A stretch of DNA of 10,695 nucleotides, taken from positions 1 through 10,695 of the forward strand of contig CAKOGP040002038.1 of the NCBI GenBank assembly GCA_933822405.4, written 5' to 3'. The DNA comes from Cylindrotheca closterium (taxonomy: Eukaryota > Bacillariophyta > Bacillariophyceae > Bacillariales > Bacillariaceae). The notes under the pieces were generated by a model. It was given only the letters and a program-made list of their open reading frames with translations, was not told where the DNA came from and searched no databases. Positions 7,910 through 10,695 of the stretch are shown here, piece after piece; the first letter of the stretch is position 1, and each line of letters begins with the position of its first letter. Position numbers and translations under genes: made by a program.

Positions 7910-8677
7910 TGCAATGATGAATGTTGTGTTTTACGGGATGGCAGCTTTGGCGGAAACTCGTCAATTTTTGGTCCACTTAGTCGTATCTAACGTAGAAATT
8001 ACGTAGGATGTACTGGAAAACGTGATGACCGACGCCATGGAAACACGTGATGAACAAAATCAAATATATTGTAGAAACTACGTAGAATGTACCAGAAAAC
8101 GTAATGTCGAATGGTGCGGAAACACGTAAAAACGGACGAAAACACGAAGACAAACAAGTAGACAAACAAGACATGACATGAGTTTTTGGACCATCTTCAG
8201 AGGTGGATATCTTGGCAACAATAAGCCCAAATTGGACGGTAATTTCGCCATCAGAAAGCGCACAGGCTCTTTTATTTTATCGTAGTTTTTCAATTTCGTA
8301 ACTTAATCTAGTAAGAAGTTTGAATATAATAAATGAAAATGAACCAAATATCCAATAGTTCAAAATGCTATCGGCCATATCTTTGTAAATATTCAACCTT
8401 TTCAGTAATTCTAATTTTATAATAGATGTTAATATATGAATGAAGGGGGGGAGATGGGTGTTATAGTATTAGGTTTAGGTTCAGGTTCATATACCTTGAT
8501 GGGATTCTCTTCTCCAAAGTGGTCCACCCAATACATGTAGATAAGCCGGGGCTCCTTCTGTCTCATCTGTTTTGTCACTGGGATGTAGGTCCGCTCATGC
8601 CTGGCAAAGAATACACCCCATTCCTTATCATTCAACTTCAACTTCTTGGGTTTCGATGTCTTTTTCCTCTTTGGCAT
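7876..8677 (-). pseudogene. Captured intron-containing gene fragment, most complete copy
   Basis: Exon 1 runs from ATG at 8677 to 8495, giving 61 residues that begin MPKRKKTSKPKKLKL, a basic possibly nuclear-targeting start, followed by a well-formed stretch with EWGVFFARHERTYIPV and YMYWVDHFGEENPIK. It ends at AAG|GTATATG, a plausible donor at 8494. AT-rich sequence follows to about 8269, with AG acceptor candidates at 8267-8270. A second piece reads SDGEITVQFGLIVAKIS up to GPK at 8183, is broken by the 207-bp insertion (7976-8182), and resumes as IDEFPPKLPSRK before a stop at 7876-7878. The acceptor candidates do not give the phase that exon 1 requires, so a frameshift or missing exon is likely. 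I do not recognise the family. Copies recur in every unit. Confidence 0.55.
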
Positions 8678-8720
8678 TTTGAAATTTATTTGTGTTAGAT
8701 TCAAACATTCAAAATGCCAA
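8671..8720. repeat. Inverted repeat with divergent ATG codons
   Basis: Perfect 13-bp arms TTGGCATTTTGAA (8671-8683) and TTCAAAATGCCAA (8708-8720) flank a 24-base loop. Each arm contains an ATGCCAA, so the minus strand opens MPKRKK while the plus strand opens MPRDEF, a 91-codon frame that then runs into the minisatellite (8714-8989). A hairpin or cruciform is possible. Only the minus-strand frame looks protein-like. The structure exists only in the fifth unit. Confidence 0.75.
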
Positions 8721-8770
8721 GAGACGAATTCAAAAAGTTTTACTTACAACGGTCGTTTGGAAAAAGTCGA

Positions 8771-8930
8771 GACAAGCGTCAAAGATGTGGACAAGCGTCG
8801 GAAAAGCGTCAGAAAAACCGGACAAGCGTTGGAAAAGCGTCGGAAAAAGCGGACAAGCGTTGGGACAAGCGTCAAAAAAAGCGGACAAGCGTCAGGACAT
8901 GCGTCAAAAAAGCGGACAAGCGTCAAAAAA
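8771..8930. repeat. Diverged GACAAGCGTC minisatellite of the fifth unit
   Basis: Same motif as the array in units 1-4 but 13 bp longer, with changes such as AAAAACCGG, GCGTTGG and GGACATGCGTC. The divergence is concentrated here and in the tail, while the left part of the same unit is identical to its neighbours. This is the pattern expected at an array edge that escapes homogenisation. Confidence 0.85.
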
Positions 8931-9016
8931 TTTGGCACGGAACATGTAAAAAACGTGTAGAAAATCCAGTATGTACACACGTAACATAAAGACCGACAAA
9001 ATGCGTTATATATTAT

Positions 9017-9835
9017 CTATACACGTATAAAAAACAAAGTACAGACGTACCGATTACTTAGGGCCACGCTCAAGTTGACCCTGTTCGCAAAAATAAGTGA
9101 CGTGTAGCACCTCAGCACCTGTATGTTTTGGATGCGTGGAGGAGATTTCTTGACAATCAGCCTCTTCAATAATTTCAACCAGCCGCCCACAGTGGTGAGG
9201 TCAAAGGTCTGACACATAGCCATGAATAATAACTCAAAGGATAGATCGCCAGCACATTCAACCTCTTCCTGTTCACTCCACTTTGGGAACAAGATGTCGA
9301 TAGCTGATTCAATGTCCTTTTCCTTAGGAGTGACAGCCATATACTGGTTGTTCCAAAGCTCCTCATGACAGCCTTGTTTGCTTTCAGGAAAGTTCATAGG
9401 CACAATTGGAGAATCATTTTGTGATGCCATGCCCTTTTCAGCAACATAGACCACAGCGGTGATAGGAGCCTGCTCGTATTTTGCCGAGCTCCTAGCAAGC
9501 GACGACTCCAAATCTTTGGATGTATGGACTCTCTTTGCACAGATATTAGGCTGACAGCATGTAATGCTTATCTCACTGTCATCAGGTTCCTTTTCATTCT
9601 CAGCCAAGATGCCAGGCCAAATAAAGAGTGACAGGTTCAGCAACTGGTTCCTTCCAAGATGAGTGATCTGAGACTTATCAAAATCGAAGTTGTTGCTTTC
9701 TTTATCTTCCTTGTTCCATTCACTAGCAATACTGGATCCATCACCAGTTATAGCAGACAATGAATCAATATATTTTACTGCAAATTTCTCACTTCTGCTT
9801 TGGGGTTCTTTGTCTTCAGAATCTGATTCTGACAT
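9017..9835 (-). CDS. Hypothetical protein, 272 codons, 3' end replaced by satellite
   Basis: Not a family I recognise. The ATG at 9835 is preceded in frame by a nearby TGA, so the start is the first available. The N-terminus is acidic and Ser-rich (MSESDSEDKEPQSRSEK). The middle contains CCQPNICAKR, and the C-terminal third (about residues 175-240) looks globular with ELLFMAMCQTFDL and GWLKLLKRLIVKK. Codons 259-272 lie in the satellite array, so the visible stop is not the native one. A cryptic donor CAG|GTGCTGAG near residue 240 and an AG near 9076 would give a 38-nt intron; this is weak. Its strand and phase match the helicase frame on the other side of the array: joining at 9063 and 3453 gives ...NLSVA then TIYGENSK. 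It may be the N-terminal part of the helicase gene, or a separate damaged gene. Confidence 0.55.
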   Translation of the reverse strand: MSESDSEDKEPQSRSEKFAVKYIDSLSAITGDGSSIASEWNKEDKESNNFDFDKSQITHLGRNQLLNLSLFIWPGILAENEKEPDDSEISITCCQPNICAKRVHTSKDLESSLARSSAKYEQAPITAVVYVAEKGMASQNDSPIVPMNFPESKQGCHEELWNNQYMAVTPKEKDIESAIDILFPKWSEQEEVECAGDLSFELLFMAMCQTFDLTTVGGWLKLLKRLIVKKSPPRIQNIQVLRCYTSLIFANRVNLSVALSNRYVCTLFFIRV

Positions 9836-9893
9836 GCCGCTTCAAATGTGCTTTTAACACTTGTCTTTTTTTTATGGATCATTTGATTTTGAT

Positions 9894-9946
9894 AGATCAT
9901 TCATTATTTCATTACAATAAAGACAGATCATTCATTATTTCATTAC
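9894..9946. repeat. 22-bp direct repeat pair
   Basis: AGATCATTCATTATTTCATTAC occurs at 9894-9915 and again at 9925-9946, with a 9-base spacer. It lies just upstream of the 272-codon minus-strand gene, so it could be promoter sequence, but no known operator or core promoter element was identified. Confidence 0.85.
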
Positions 9947-9982
9947 TTGTCATTGGCCGTGGGCACATCATGATGTAGGTGA

Positions 9983-10212
9983 TACTTGCTGGATCTCATT
10001 CTATTTGATGATTCAAAAGTTAGAGCTCTTGCTTTTTCCAATGGCGATGGATGGTAACATGGATGGAATATACCAAAGCAAAATATTATGATGATAAAAC
10101 GCAGAGATTCTGATGTAAGTGCATATTGAATATCTGTGCAAAGAAAGAATGGCCAACCAGTCGCGGAAAACGAGTGGCCTATGCCCCCCAAATTCTGCGA
10201 CATCTCAGATGT
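9983..10212 (+). repeat. First copy of a ~240-bp tandem duplication
   Basis: This runs from TACTTGCTGGATCTC to CATCTCAGATGT. It matches 10223-10453 with a few substitutions and one 1-base indel. The copies are separated by GGCGAATCAG, which belongs to the dispersed repeat family seen at the left end. The last 65 bp (10148-10212) are the inverted counterpart of 131-202 and 266-330. No gene is visible inside. Confidence 0.9.
10148..10212 (+). repeat. Dispersed ~65-bp repeat, right copy 1
   Basis: Plus-strand orientation AATGGCCAACCAGTCGCGG to CATCTCAGATGT. It is inverted relative to the copies near the left end, about 9.9 kb away. Confidence 0.85.
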
Positions 10213-10222
10213 GGCGAATCAG

Positions 10223-10453
10223 TACTTGCTGGATCTCATTCTATTTGATGATTCAAAAGTTAGAGCTCTTGCTTTTTCCAATGGCGATGGATGGTAACGA
10301 TGGATGAAATATACCAAAGCAAAATATTATGATGATAAAACGCAGAGATTCTGATGTAAGTGCATATTGAATACCTGTGCAAGGAAAGAATGGCCAACCA
10401 GTCGCGGAAAACAAGTGGCCTATGCCCCCCAAATTCTGCGACATCTCAGATGT
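10223..10453 (+). repeat. Second copy of the ~240-bp tandem duplication
   Basis: Partner of 9983-10212. Differences include AACGATGGATGAAAT against AACATGGATGGAAT, and AACAAGTGG against AACGAGTGG. Homology ends after CATCTCAGATGT at 10453. Confidence 0.9.
10389..10453 (+). repeat. Dispersed ~65-bp repeat, right copy 2
   Basis: Same orientation as 10148-10212. It ends in GACATCTCAGATGTC, a 15-base palindrome with a single central base. Confidence 0.85.
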
Positions 10454-10695
10454 CATATCTACTTTATATTATAATGTCATTTATTGCAAAACATTATTGC
10501 AGGGGGGGAGTGTGAAGTATAGTTCTGAAAAAACAAGGAATGAAAGCATGAAACATTTTGCAGAGAAAAAGTAGCAGATATAAACATGGAAATGCCTGGA
10601 ATAAAATGTTGGGTATTAATTCAATTTACGGGTGCCAATGAAAATGTCAATTTTACGAACAATTATTGACAAAAGTTATTTCAAAAGGGGAGTGC
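10454..10695. other. AT-rich flank without recognised gene
   Basis: No frame here looks protein-like. An AATAAA lies on the plus strand at 10600-10605 and a run of seven G begins near 10502, but no gene leading into the polyadenylation-like signal was found. Confidence 0.5.

Larger units (their letters stand above)
3454..9062. repeat. Satellite array, 4 x 1137-bp units plus one partial unit
   Basis: Units begin at 3454, 4591, 5728, 6865 and 8002 (the last is partial, ending at 9062). I saw no base difference among the first four by eye. The left edge is abrupt: upstream bases 3451-3453 do not match the base before CGTAGGATGTACTGG in later units. The right edge is abrupt after CGATTACTTAGG. 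Read on the minus strand, each unit contains a truncated exon with splice donor, an AT-rich intron-like segment, a short coding-like piece, a 207-bp insertion, a 28-codon frame and a minisatellite. Near-perfect copies imply very recent amplification, gene conversion or possibly an assembly duplication. No transposase, integrase or reverse transcriptase is encoded in the unit. Confidence 0.95.
8002..9062. repeat. Fifth, partial and divergent satellite unit
   Basis: From 8002 to 8653 it matches the other units. It then has 81 extra bases (8654-8734), a minisatellite with substitutions and 13 extra bases, and a changed base in AACATAAAG near 8985. It stops at 9062, lacking the last ~170 bp of a full unit. 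The extra bases carry the exon 1 start codon, so this copy probably keeps the older structure and units 1-4 descend from a deleted derivative. Confidence 0.85.

Noticed and set aside
3454..9062. CRISPR-like or phage-type array
   Set aside because: Unit length is 1137 bp with no short repeat/spacer alternation, and the context is eukaryotic.
3454..9062. Array as ribosomal or histone gene repeats
   Set aside because: No rRNA-like conserved sequence and no histone-like protein is present in the unit.
9943..10203. 86-codon minus-strand frame and its partner at 10253-10456
   Set aside because: Both are translations of the 240-bp duplicated sequence, occur only because of the duplication, and show no domain.

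Overview
The window looks like a eukaryotic, repeat-rich genomic segment. It carries a long uninterrupted reading frame with no bacterial-style gene packing, a coding fragment ending at a splice donor followed by an AT-rich intron-like stretch, several minisatellites and a large tandem satellite. A marine invertebrate such as a sponge is my impression only; nothing here proves the lineage. No tRNA, rRNA, CRISPR array or bacterial operon was seen.

Left part (1-632): dispersed repeats of about 65 bp in one orientation, a 69-bp perfect copy of part of the helicase gene, and a C-rich 14-bp minisatellite. Next (633-3626, minus strand) is the main gene. It is a RecQ-type helicase with motif 0, Walker A, DEVH box, motif VI and the four-cysteine RecQ zinc site, followed by one clear and one probable zinc knuckle. 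Its C-terminal domain has the HxD...H layout of an Fe(II)/2-oxoglutarate dioxygenase-like double-stranded beta-helix. A helicase fused to an oxygenase-like domain is the most interesting item in the window.

Middle (3454-9062): a tandem array of four 1137-bp units that look identical plus a fifth, partial and partly divergent unit. Each unit holds a decayed piece of an intron-containing gene, a 207-bp insertion flanked by an 11-bp near-duplicate, a GACAAGCGTC minisatellite and a 28-codon frame. The array runs straight into the 5' end of the helicase gene, so the first 58 codons of that open frame are satellite sequence. On the far side it runs into the 3' end of a second minus-strand frame (9017-9835). 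Removing the array would put the two frames in phase, so one gene may have been split by satellite growth; this is inference.

Right part (9836-10695): short direct repeats, then a 240-bp tandem duplication. Each copy ends in the same 65-bp repeat seen at the left end, but inverted. The whole block between about 330 and 10148 is therefore bounded by inverted copies of one dispersed repeat.
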